From assembly GCF_023228165.1 (NCBI RefSeq), contig NZ_JALOBS010000032.1, forward strand, positions 1 through 54,672: DNA of 54,672 nucleotides. Reading direction: 5' to 3'. A model generated the notes under the pieces. That model saw only the letters and a list, made by a program, of their open reading frames with translations. It made no database searches and was not told the origin of the DNA. This stretch comes from Methylomonas sp. GTDB taxonomy: Bacteria > Pseudomonadota > Gammaproteobacteria > Methylococcales > Methylomonadaceae. Below, piece after piece: positions 26,442-34,383 of this stretch; within the stretch, counting starts at the first letter, position 1; every line of letters starts with the position of its first letter. Both the position numbers and the translations under genes were made by a program.

Positions 26442-27188
26442 ATGAGACATTTGAAATTAGCCAGCGCAGGCGTTTTCGCATTTAGCGTATTGACTGGATT
26501 AATAGCGCCTAGCACGGCCAGTGCGGCATTAGTGACCGGTAATGCCACCTTTACGATAGATAACCCTGCCGTTGTGAGTTCCAATCCGGGCGGATGGTTT
26601 TTTGAAACCCATTGGGGGCCCGACGATAACGCGCTGCCCATTGATGGCGCCGCAACCGGCGGTACTGCGTTGACTTCAGCCAGCGGACCCAAGGTCTTGG
26701 TGTTTCCGGTAAATACCAATACCGCGACGGTAACGTTATCAACCTCCGGAACCGGGAGAATTGCCCAGCCGACCACCATGGATGCCGGCAATACGGCGGC
26801 GGGGCAGATCGGTTTGAGCGGCGCTCTGCGGATGAGAGATCCAAGTATGACGACGTATCTGGCACCCTTTGATCTTGCCGTACGCAAGTCGGCGGGCGAG
26901 TGGTTAATTAATTCGCACGACAGCAGCTTCGGTACCGTGGGATTGTTCAAGTTGGCTAACGTATCGGAAGCGCTGAATGGTAATGGTGAGCTACTGTTGA
27001 GCGGAGATCTGTTATGGACTGGTGGTTTGAGCTATGGCGGGCTGTTGAATGCAAATACCTCTATCGTTTTAGGTACTTTTAATCTGACTCCAGCTGCTGT
27101 TCCAGTCCCCGCTGCGGCCTGGCTGTTCGGTAGCGCCCTGCTTGGCTTGCTGGGGGTGGCTCGTCGAAAAATGCCCTTGGCGGCTTAA
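26442..27188 (+). CDS. PEP-CTERM (VPxPA-type) exported protein 1
   Basis: The 248-aa protein has an N-terminal signal peptide (hydrophobic to about residue 28, ending TASAA) and a C-terminal sorting tail: VPVPAAAWLFGSALLGLLGV and then ARRK, at about residues 220-248. Such tails direct exosortase processing and surface or matrix placement. The middle domain is not one I can name; it shares a block pattern with the second PEP-CTERM protein downstream (PTT-x-D, then G-x-IGL-x-GA-x-R, then W-L-x-N-H/S-x-x, then GL and LGTF). A good ribosome binding site AAGGAAAG precedes the ATG. It follows the riboswitch-like leader and the siderophore receptor. No exosortase gene is in the window. Confidence 0.85.
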   Translation: MRHLKLASAGVFAFSVLTGLIAPSTASAALVTGNATFTIDNPAVVSSNPGGWFFETHWGPDDNALPIDGAATGGTALTSASGPKVLVFPVNTNTATVTLSTSGTGRIAQPTTMDAGNTAAGQIGLSGALRMRDPSMTTYLAPFDLAVRKSAGEWLINSHDSSFGTVGLFKLANVSEALNGNGELLLSGDLLWTGGLSYGGLLNANTSIVLGTFNLTPAAVPVPAAAWLFGSALLGLLGVARRKMPLAA

Positions 27189-27201
27189 GCACTGGTCAAC
27201 G

Positions 27202-27237
27202 CTACCTGTAGGGTTTGATTTCAAACGTTACGGGTAG
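27202..27237. other. Hairpin between the two PEP-CTERM genes
   Basis: CTACCTGTAG pairs with TTACGGGTAG (10 bp including two G-T pairs), and inside it GTTTG pairs with CAAAC around an ATTT loop. The hairpin begins 14 bases after the first PEP-CTERM stop. No T-run follows, so it may be a partial terminator or an mRNA stabiliser that sets different levels of the two proteins. Confidence 0.6.
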
Positions 27238-27311
27238 TACGGACCTCTGTCTGTATCTTTTGGCGGGACGAAAGACTTAAGCCAAATTCACTATGCATTT
27301 ACGGAAGAAAC

Positions 27312-28103
27312 ATGAAAATATCTAACCTCATTTTATTGGCCGGCGCATTGGTTTGCACTAACGCGCAGGCGGCCACAATCTCGGGCGGATCGCTTGTTCT
27401 CAACATAGACCGTGACGCCCTGGCGGCCGGCGTTACCCTGGATAACACTGCCGCACCGTCCATTTACGTGGAAGAATTTTTTGATGCCGCCGCTGCGGAC
27501 AGAACTCAAACCCAGCTGTTGAACGACAATACCCCGGTGGATTGGTCCGATTACGCAGCGAACGAAATATCCGCCACCGGCCTTCAATTTGCCGTCAATG
27601 GGTTCAATATTGCCGTCAATCCCGCCGGTCGTCAGAATAAGCCCACCACGCTGGACTTCGATCCAAATGACTTGTTCGGCACCGCGACCGGCAGTATTGG
27701 CTTGGGCGGCGCGATTCGATTCCGTGTCGATGTGGATAGGCCCAATAACCGCATTTTAATGGGTGACATGACGCTGGAATATCATCCGGAATTGGAGGCC
27801 GCCACGCCGGGCCGCTCCGGATGGTTATTGGTCAACCACATCGGTTTCGATGCCGATGCTTTTGAATTATTCGATGTCACCACTAATTTGATCGGCCAGA
27901 GCCTGACCTTGACAGGTAATTTAGGGTATGGCTGGGGCCTTGATCATTTGGGGGCAACCGATGCCCGTTTGAGCGACACTCGCATCGGCAGCTTCAGTTT
28001 TCAAACCACGGTAGTGCCGGTTCCCGCTGCAGTTTGGTTGTTTGCCAGCGGTTTGGCTGGGCTTTGCGCGACGGGCCGATTTAAAAGAAAGGTCGCGGCG
28101 TGA
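27312..28103 (+). CDS. PEP-CTERM (VPxPA-type) exported protein 2
   Basis: The 263-aa protein has a signal peptide (ISNLILLAGALVCTNAQA) and a C-terminal VPVPAAVWLFASGLAGL tail followed by RFKRK, the PEP-CTERM sorting signal. Its middle domain appears related to that of the upstream protein: PTTLD, GSIGLGGAIRFR, GWLLVNH, FELFDV, L-x-L-x-G-x-L, GSFSF occur in the same order. The function is unknown. A GGAAG site lies before the ATG. The pair is the distal part of the sigma-receptor cassette; a shared role at the cell surface, perhaps in iron or ligand capture, is only an inference. Confidence 0.83.
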   Translation: MKISNLILLAGALVCTNAQAATISGGSLVLNIDRDALAAGVTLDNTAAPSIYVEEFFDAAAADRTQTQLLNDNTPVDWSDYAANEISATGLQFAVNGFNIAVNPAGRQNKPTTLDFDPNDLFGTATGSIGLGGAIRFRVDVDRPNNRILMGDMTLEYHPELEAATPGRSGWLLVNHIGFDADAFELFDVTTNLIGQSLTLTGNLGYGWGLDHLGATDARLSDTRIGSFSFQTTVVPVPAAVWLFASGLAGLCATGRFKRKVAA

Positions 28104-28135
28104 ACGGGATAAATCGAATCTAAGTCGGTAAAGGT

Positions 28136-28328
28136 GTGGCATTGCTGGTCTTGGCAATGTCCACTGCGGCACCCGCTACGTCTGCTTCGATCGTCAGGTT
28201 CGGCACCTATCTGAGCCATCAGAAAAAATATTCATGCTGCTCAAGGCAACGAATCGCTGATTGCCTTGAATCCGCTCGCGCCGGATTTTATTGTCATCGG
28301 CTGGTACGGGTATTTCGAATGTGTGTGA
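28136..28328 (+). pseudogene. Possible frameshifted small exported ORF
   Basis: In one frame a GTG at 28136 begins a signal-peptide-like stretch (MALLVLAMSTAAPATSASIV) running to FGTYLSHQKK. At the A6 run 28223-28228 a shift to the next frame would continue with AAQGNESLIALNPLAPDFI and stop at 28326-28328. The joined product of about 63 residues looks more protein-like than either frame alone. I cannot assign it to a family. It may be a remnant, a sequencing error in a homopolymer, or chance. It occupies most of the 308-bp gap between PEP-CTERM protein 2 and efpL. Confidence 0.25.
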
Positions 28329-28411
28329 ATTGTGATTGATTGCGGCGGAGTCGGGTTCGTTGCGCCGGTTACGAGGGCGAGCCGTTAAGCCCGCCCAGTG
28401 AAGCCGGTCGA

Positions 28412-28978
28412 TCAAGCCCGGGAGGAAAACTCGCCGGTTTCGGTGTTGATCTTGATCATCTCGCCGGTTTCGATGTATTCCGGAATTTGTACTTCCAGGC
28501 CAGTAGTCAATTTGGCGGTTTTGGTGCGTTTGGTAGCGCTGGAGCCCTTCATCGCCGGCGGAGTCTCGACGATTTGCAGGGTGATGGTAGTCGGTAACTG
28601 GATGCCCAACGGCGCCTCGTCCATCAGCAGCATGATGATGCCTTCCAGGCCGTCGGACAAATATTCGGTCTGCCCTTCCAGGTCTTCCGCGGATAGCGCG
28701 TACTGTTCGTAGGTCTCGCTGTTCATGAAATGGTAGCTATCACCGTCCTGATAAGAAAATTGCACGTTGCAACGCGAGCAATCGGCGGCTTTCAGCATAT
28801 CGTCGCTTTTGAAGGTTTCGTCCAGCTTTTGGCGGGTTTTCATATGTGTGAAGCGGACTTTATATAGCGTGGTAGCGCCGCGCGAAGTCGGATTGCGCAC
28901 ATCGATTTTTTTTACCACATACGGTTCGCCATTGATTTCGATGGCGTTTCCCTGCTTGAGTTCGTTGGCTTTGGGCAC
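28412..28978 (-). CDS. efpL: EF-P-like protein EfpL (YeiP)
   Basis: The 188-aa protein is an EF-P paralogue of the YeiP/EfpL type. The tip loop reads NPTSRGATTLYKV, with arginine where classical EF-P has the modified lysine, as in EfpL. EfpL helps ribosomes through polyproline and other stalling motifs. The length matches E. coli YeiP (190). The order efpL, bpt, aat, trxB on the minus strand with a gap of only 3 bases between bpt stop and efpL start suggests co-transcription from the trxB or aat side. Confidence 0.92.
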   Translation of the reverse strand: MPKANELKQGNAIEINGEPYVVKKIDVRNPTSRGATTLYKVRFTHMKTRQKLDETFKSDDMLKAADCSRCNVQFSYQDGDSYHFMNSETYEQYALSAEDLEGQTEYLSDGLEGIIMLLMDEAPLGIQLPTTITLQIVETPPAMKGSSATKRTKTAKLTTGLEVQIPEYIETGEMIKINTETGEFSSRA

Positions 28979-28981
28979 TGC

Positions 28982-29701
28982 TTATTCCTCGTTAGTCTGA
29001 TGAAAGTGGATGTCTTGCCACTGGCCGGCTATCAAGCCCTGTAGTGGTTGGTACTGATTTTTGTAACGCATTTTACGACAATCTGCTATCCAAAAGCCCA
29101 GATAAACGAATTCGAGGTCGCGCCGGCGGGCTTCGTCGATTTGCCACAAAACCGCAAACACGCCGGGGCTGTAGTCGTTGAACTCAGGGTCGAAGAAGGT
29201 GTACACCGCCGATAGCGCATGATCCAGCGCATCGACCACAGCGACGGCGGCCAGGCGGCCCTCGATCAGAAATTCCACAAACCAGGTATTGCACCAGTTA
29301 CTACCCAGAAAATGCAGGTAGTCCTCGCGGCTAATATGGTCTTGCGGGGTTTTTTCATGGCGGGCAATTTGGTAGCGCCGGTATAAATCGAAATGGCGTT
29401 CACTGAATTCGGCGGTTTTAATGACAACCTGGGTATGCTGATTGCGTCGAAGGCAACGGCGTTGTTTGCGGTTGGCCTGAAATGCAGCCACGGAAATCCG
29501 GCTGGGCACGCAGGCTTGGCAATTCTCGCAGTGGGGTCGATATACCTGATCACCGCTGCGGCGGAAACCTTGTTCGATCAAGCGGGCATAGAGCAGGGTG
29601 TCCAGTGGAAAATCAGGATGCACGACCGCCGAACGGGACAATTTATGGTCCAGATAGCTGCAATCGTGTTCTGCGGTAAGCCACAATGGCACTGATATCA
29701 T
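28982..29701 (-). CDS. bpt: Aspartate/glutamate leucyltransferase Bpt
   Basis: Bpt transfers Leu from Leu-tRNA to N-terminal Asp or Glu, turning them into ClpS-recognised degrons. It belongs to the ATE1-like family: the N-terminal CENCQACVPSR cysteine cluster and the C-terminal LGFWIADCRKMRYKNQYQP block are present. The ATG at 29701 gives 239 aa and overlaps the aat stop by 4 bases (ATGA). The longer ORF to 29737 would overlap aat by 40 bases. The aat-bpt pair is coupled, as in Pseudomonas. Confidence 0.95.
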   Translation of the reverse strand: MISVPLWLTAEHDCSYLDHKLSRSAVVHPDFPLDTLLYARLIEQGFRRSGDQVYRPHCENCQACVPSRISVAAFQANRKQRRCLRRNQHTQVVIKTAEFSERHFDLYRRYQIARHEKTPQDHISREDYLHFLGSNWCNTWFVEFLIEGRLAAVAVVDALDHALSAVYTFFDPEFNDYSPGVFAVLWQIDEARRRDLEFVYLGFWIADCRKMRYKNQYQPLQGLIAGQWQDIHFHQTNEE

Positions 29702-30417
29702 CTTTGCCAAGCGTGTCCGCCGGGTCTCAGTTCGCAAAGCCGGTTAAGCAGGCCGGCGAATACTTTGCGTGGGATTTCTTCGGCTCCCAGGCTAAACAGG
29801 TGCTCGCTGCTGACTTGGCAATCAATCAGCTGATAGCCCCAAACCGACAGCTGTCCGACCAGATGCGCGAAGACGACTTTCGAGGCATCGGTTTTGTGGT
29901 GGAACATGGATTCGCCGAAGAATACCTGGCCGATGCCGATACCGTACAAACCGCCTACCAATTGTTGGTCTTGCCACGCTTCGACGCTGTGAGCTATACC
30001 TTGGCGGTGCAAGCGTAGATAAGCCTGTTTCATGTCCTCGGTAATCCAGGTGCCGCCTTGGTCGCTGCGAGGTGCGGCGCAAGCGGCAATGACCTGTTCG
30101 AAGGCGCAATCGTAGCGGATCTGGAATAATTGTTTGCGCAAGGTTTTCTGCAGGCTGCGCGAGACTTTGAGTTTGTCCGGAAACAATACCAGGCGTGGAT
30201 CGGGACACCACCACAATATGGGCTCGCCGGGGTTGAACCAGGGGAAAATACCATGCCGGTAGGCATTGAGGATGCGTTGCGACGACAAACAGCCGCCCAC
30301 GGCAATTAAGCCGTTGGGTTCGCCCAATGCCTTGTCGAGTGCCGGAAAAGCTTGGTTGGGGTTAAGTGCGTCGAGAACGGTGAGTTGCATCGTGAATGAT
30401 GCGGGAACAGCGGCCAA
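29698..30417 (-). CDS. aat: Leucyl/phenylalanyl-tRNA-protein transferase
   Basis: Aat adds Leu or Phe to proteins with N-terminal Lys or Arg, creating type-2 N-degrons read by ClpS. The motifs GIFPWFNPGEPILWWCPDPR and SVEAW are typical, and the length of 239 aa matches E. coli Aat (234). It lies 17 bases after trxB on the same strand and overlaps bpt. Together with clpS-clpA at 18.5-21.1 kb it gives a full N-degron pathway in the window. Confidence 0.97.
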   Translation of the reverse strand: MAAVPASFTMQLTVLDALNPNQAFPALDKALGEPNGLIAVGGCLSSQRILNAYRHGIFPWFNPGEPILWWCPDPRLVLFPDKLKVSRSLQKTLRKQLFQIRYDCAFEQVIAACAAPRSDQGGTWITEDMKQAYLRLHRQGIAHSVEAWQDQQLVGGLYGIGIGQVFFGESMFHHKTDASKVVFAHLVGQLSVWGYQLIDCQVSSEHLFSLGAEEIPRKVFAGLLNRLCELRPGGHAWQR

Positions 30418-30434
30418 GCTGTTCCCGCCAAACC

Positions 30435-31391
30435 TTAACCTGTCAGCTCATCCAGGAATTTTTCCGCATCCAACGCTGCCATGCAGCCCGCGCCCGCAGA
30501 GGTGATGGCTTGTTTGTAAACCGAATCCATCACATCGCCAGCGGCAAATACGCCGGGTACGCTGGTGGCGGTGGCATTGCCCTGGATGCCGCTGTTGACG
30601 ACGATATAGCCGTGCTGCATCTCCAGTTGACCGGCGAAAATATCGGTGTTGGGCGTGTGGCCGATAGCGATAAATACCCCGTGTACGTCAAGATCCTTGC
30701 TGGAGCCGTCCTGGCTGTTTTTGATGCGAATGCCGGTAACGCCCATGTCGTCGCCCAATACTTCATCCAGCTGGTGGTTCCATTCGATGCTGACATTGCC
30801 GGACTTGGCTTTTTCCAGCAGTTTGTCGGACAGGATTTTCTCGGAGCGAAATTTGTCGCGGCGATGTACGACTACCACCTCGGAAGCGATGTTGGCCAAA
30901 TACAAAGCTTCTTCAACGGCGGTGTTACCGCCGCCGATCACGGCCACCGGTTTGTTACGGTAGAAAAAACCGTCGCAGGTGGCGCAGGCGGATACGCCGC
31001 GACCTTTAAAATCTTCTTCGGACGGTAGCCCCAAATATTTGGCCGAAGCACCGGTGGCCACGATTAAGGCGTCACAGGTATAAACACCGCTGTCGCCGGT
31101 GAGCGTAAACGGGCGCTTGGAAAGGTCGGCGGTATGGATATGGTCGAAGATAACCTCGGTATTGAAACGTTCCGCATGCCGTAACATTCTGTCCATTAAT
31201 TCGGGGCCTTGCACGCCTTCAACGTCACCGGGCCAGTTATCCACATCGGTGGTGGTGGTCAATTGTCCGCCTTGTTGCATACCGGTAATCATCACCGGAT
31301 TCAAATTGGCGCGCGCCGCGTAAACGGCAGCAGTGTAGCCGGCCGGGCCGGAACCTAAAATTAACAGTTTGCAATGTTTTGCGGCAGCCAT
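30435..31391 (-). CDS. trxB: Thioredoxin reductase
   Basis: TrxB transfers electrons from NADPH through FAD to thioredoxin. The 318-aa protein shows the FAD-binding GSGPAGYTAAVYAAR near the N-terminus, the redox-active CATC (SACATCDGFFYR) and the NADPH motif GGGNTAVEEA. The length matches E. coli TrxB (321). It heads the minus-strand set trxB-aat-bpt-efpL and is divergent from ftsK; the cluster order is as in Pseudomonas. Confidence 0.98.
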   Translation of the reverse strand: MAAAKHCKLLILGSGPAGYTAAVYAARANLNPVMITGMQQGGQLTTTTDVDNWPGDVEGVQGPELMDRMLRHAERFNTEVIFDHIHTADLSKRPFTLTGDSGVYTCDALIVATGASAKYLGLPSEEDFKGRGVSACATCDGFFYRNKPVAVIGGGNTAVEEALYLANIASEVVVVHRRDKFRSEKILSDKLLEKAKSGNVSIEWNHQLDEVLGDDMGVTGIRIKNSQDGSSKDLDVHGVFIAIGHTPNTDIFAGQLEMQHGYIVVNSGIQGNATATSVPGVFAAGDVMDSVYKQAITSAGAGCMAALDAEKFLDELTG

Positions 31392-31564
31392 TGAGGCGGT
31401 CTCCAGATGTCGGGTTGAGGTGGCAAAATTATACGGGCAATTGCCGGGCGATAAAACCCGTAAGCTGCCGATGTTTGGCCTGTGATGCGGTTAAGCTAAT
31501 GTGAAATCTGCTTTTATCATCTATAATCATGTTTTATTGGGCTTTATTTTGCGAGCATTTAGTT

Positions 31565-33877
31565 ATGGTAGCTGTTGTGGAAGAGAGAACTTCGAAAGGT
31601 TTTCGAGAAATTGCATTACTGGGTTTTTCCTGCTGCGGACTGTTTCTTTTAATTGCGTTATTGACGTTCGATTCCAACGATCCGGGCTGGAGCCACAGTA
31701 CTTCTTTTCAGGAACTCAACAATGCCTGCGGGTTGTTGGGTGCGTGGTTGGCCAATTTTGTGTTGTACTTCTTCGGATTAATGGCTTACCTGATTCCATT
31801 GATGGTGTTCAGTTACGGTTACATGTTGTATGTCGCCGACAGAATTCAGGGGAATCGCTGGCTATTTTTAGCTCGCAGCGGCGGCTTTATCGCTACGATG
31901 ATTTCCGGTTCGGCGATTTTCTTTTTGCATTTGCACTTTTTGAGAACCAAGGTGGATTTGCCTGAAAGCCCGGGCGGTATTTTAGGCAGGGAGATCGGCG
32001 AGGTGTTGGTGCATCTGTTGGGTAATTCCGGTTCGACCTTGCTGTTGCTGGCGGTATTTATGACCGGCGTGACCCTGTTGACCGGTTTGTCCTGGTTGGG
32101 CGCCATGAACTGGGTGGGGAAATTCGCCTTGACGGCTTTCACCGTGGTGGGCCGACAAGCCATTACCGTGCCTGCGCGCTATCGGGCCGATAAGCCGCAA
32201 CGGCCGGCCGCGGTTAGCAAAAAGATCCGTCCATCAAAATCCGACGGTGCCGATGAAGCAGAGGCGCCCAAAAAATCCAAACTGCAAATTCTAAAATCAG
32301 CACCCGAAGCAAAAATAGACAGTCCGGTCATTGCTAAGCCGCAGCGTAAAAAAGACTCTAAAGCGATTGAGGATTTTGGCCCCGATATTTATTTGAATGC
32401 CTTGCCGCCCTTGTCGTTGTTGGATAAGCGCGAAATTAAAGTCAAACGCTATTCCAAACTGGAACTGGAAGAAATTTCCAGGCAAGTGGAAGATGTGTTG
32501 CAGGATTACGGTATTGCAGTTGAAGTGGAGGCCGTGTTACCCGGACCGGTGATTACCCGTTTTGAATTGCGCCTGGCCGCTGGCGTGAAAGTCAGCCGGA
32601 TCAGTACCCTGGCCAAGGATTTGGCGCGCGGTTTGTCGGTGACCAGCGTACGTATCGTCGAGGTGATCGAAGGCAAATCGGTTATTGGTCTGGAAATACC
32701 CAACCAGGAGCGGGAAATGGTCTCGCTGCGTGACTTGTTGGTGTCGGACGAATTCGAGCGCTCCAAATCCAAGCTGAGTATTGCCATGGGTAAGGATATT
32801 TCCGGCACCCCGGTGGTGGCCGACCTGGGTAAAATGCCGCATGCGCTGGTGGCCGGCACCACCGGTTCCGGGAAGTCGGTCGCCATCAACACCATGATTT
32901 TAAGCTTGCTGTACAAATCCAAACCGGACGATGTGCGGCTGATCATGATCGATCCGAAAATGTTGGAGCTGTCGGTTTACGAAGGTATTCCGCATTTGTT
33001 GACGCCGGTGGTGACCGATATGAAGGATGCGCAAAATGCTTTGCGTTGGGCGGTGGCGGAAATGGAGCGCCGTTATAAATTGATGTCCAAAGTCGGGGTG
33101 CGTAACCTGGCCGGTTATAACCATGCGGTACGTGAAGCCGAAGCCGCCGGTAAACCGATTCGAGATCCTTTATTCCGCCCGGAAACACCGGTGCCGCTGG
33201 AAGATTATCCCACGCTGATGAGCTTGCCCAGCATCGTTATCGTCATCGACGAATTGGCCGACATGATGATGGTGGTGGGCAAAAAAGTCGAAGAGTTGAT
33301 TGCGCGTCTGGCGCAAAAGGCCCGGGCGGCCGGTATCCATTTGGTGTTGGCCACCCAGCGACCGTCGGTTGATGTGTTGACCGGCCTGATCAAGGCCAAC
33401 GTGCCGACCCGGATTTCCTTTCAGGTTTCCTCGCGTATCGATTCCCGCACCATTATCGACCAGGGCGGTGCCGAGGCATTGTTGGGTAACGGCGATATGT
33501 TGTTCCTGCCGTCCGGCACCAGCATCCCATTACGAGCCCACGGCGCGTTTGTGGATGACCATGAAGTACACCGGGTAGTGGAGTTCCTGAAGAAAACCGG
33601 GCCGACTAATTATCTGGACGAAATTACCCAGGAACGCAGCGATTCCGGCGATGTGGCGGGTTTGGAGGGTGAGGAGAGCGAAAGCGACGCTTTGTATGAC
33701 GACGCGGTCGCCTTTGTTACCGATTCCAGAAAGGCTTCGATTTCCAGTGTGCAACGCCGCTTTAAAATCGGCTATAACCGGGCCGCCCGTATTATCGAAG
33801 ACATGGAAAATGCCGGCGTGGTCAGTCCGGCCGAAACCAATGGTTCGCGCGAGGTTCTGGCGCCCCCGCCGCGTTAA
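31565..33877 (+). CDS. ftsK: DNA translocase FtsK
   Basis: FtsK anchors at the septum and pumps chromosome DNA so that dif sites can be resolved at division. The N-terminal part has four transmembrane helices, a basic linker follows, and then the RecA-like motor with Walker A GTTGSGKS at about residues 431-438. The last 65 residues are the winged-helix gamma domain that reads KOPS sequences (SSVQRRFKIGYNRAARIIEDM). At 770 aa it is the short-linker form, unlike E. coli FtsK (1329 aa). I choose the ATG at 31565; the reading from 31529 adds 12 residues without a ribosome site. lolA, the usual next gene, is missing. Confidence 0.96.
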   Translation: MVAVVEERTSKGFREIALLGFSCCGLFLLIALLTFDSNDPGWSHSTSFQELNNACGLLGAWLANFVLYFFGLMAYLIPLMVFSYGYMLYVADRIQGNRWLFLARSGGFIATMISGSAIFFLHLHFLRTKVDLPESPGGILGREIGEVLVHLLGNSGSTLLLLAVFMTGVTLLTGLSWLGAMNWVGKFALTAFTVVGRQAITVPARYRADKPQRPAAVSKKIRPSKSDGADEAEAPKKSKLQILKSAPEAKIDSPVIAKPQRKKDSKAIEDFGPDIYLNALPPLSLLDKREIKVKRYSKLELEEISRQVEDVLQDYGIAVEVEAVLPGPVITRFELRLAAGVKVSRISTLAKDLARGLSVTSVRIVEVIEGKSVIGLEIPNQEREMVSLRDLLVSDEFERSKSKLSIAMGKDISGTPVVADLGKMPHALVAGTTGSGKSVAINTMILSLLYKSKPDDVRLIMIDPKMLELSVYEGIPHLLTPVVTDMKDAQNALRWAVAEMERRYKLMSKVGVRNLAGYNHAVREAEAAGKPIRDPLFRPETPVPLEDYPTLMSLPSIVIVIDELADMMMVVGKKVEELIARLAQKARAAGIHLVLATQRPSVDVLTGLIKANVPTRISFQVSSRIDSRTIIDQGGAEALLGNGDMLFLPSGTSIPLRAHGAFVDDHEVHRVVEFLKKTGPTNYLDEITQERSDSGDVAGLEGEESESDALYDDAVAFVTDSRKASISSVQRRFKIGYNRAARIIEDMENAGVVSPAETNGSREVLAPPPR

Positions 33878-33883
33878 GCCGTT

Positions 33884-34081
33884 ATGGATACGGCCATAAT
33901 GGTATTGCTTGGCATGCTTGCCGTGTCAAGCGTGCTTGCCGGGTGGTTGAGCCGGCGAAAGGCAGCTGAAAAGCCGGTACGGGTGATGATGTTCATCGGC
34001 TATTTCTGGCTGCTGACATTTTTACAGTTGCTACTGGCTACCTTGCTGTATTACATTGGTCAGCGCTTTTTTCTTCATTAA
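33884..34081 (+). CDS. Small two-helix membrane protein
   Basis: The 65-aa protein begins 6 bases after the ftsK stop. It has one hydrophobic segment at about residues 4-22, a short basic stretch (SRRKAAEKPVR) and a second at about 35-58. I do not recognise it. Tight spacing to ftsK and to the SemiSWEET gene (7 bases) supports it being a real gene in the same unit. Confidence 0.55.
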   Translation: MDTAIMVLLGMLAVSSVLAGWLSRRKAAEKPVRVMMFIGYFWLLTFLQLLLATLLYYIGQRFFLH

Positions 34082-34088
34082 CCCCTCT

Positions 34089-34355
34089 ATGAACATCATC
34101 CCCGATCTGATCGGATATCTGGCGGCCACGCTAACCACGGTATCGTTTTTGCCGCAAGCCGTATTAACCCTGAAAACACGCGATACCGATTCCCTGTCGC
34201 TGGGGATGTACAGTCTGTTCACCAGCGGTGTGTTGTTGTGGTTGATCTACGGAATTTATCTGGCCAATCCCGCCATTATTGTCGCAAATGCAGTCACTTT
34301 TTTACTGGCCACAGTGATATTGAGCATTAAACTTTATAACCAGCGGCGCAAATAA
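34089..34355 (+). CDS. SemiSWEET-type PQ-loop transporter
   Basis: The 88-aa protein has three transmembrane segments with the PQ motif (SFLPQAVLT) at about residues 18-26, and a conserved N (VANAVTF) in the third helix. This is the bacterial SemiSWEET half-transporter, which dimerises to carry small sugars. The start at 34089 follows the previous stop by 7 bases; a longer reading to 34056 overlaps the upstream gene and is rejected. The substrate is unknown. Confidence 0.88.
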   Translation: MNIIPDLIGYLAATLTTVSFLPQAVLTLKTRDTDSLSLGMYSLFTSGVLLWLIYGIYLANPAIIVANAVTFLLATVILSIKLYNQRRK

Positions 34356-34383
34356 GTCATCCGGAAACTTAACAGGGGCAGTC

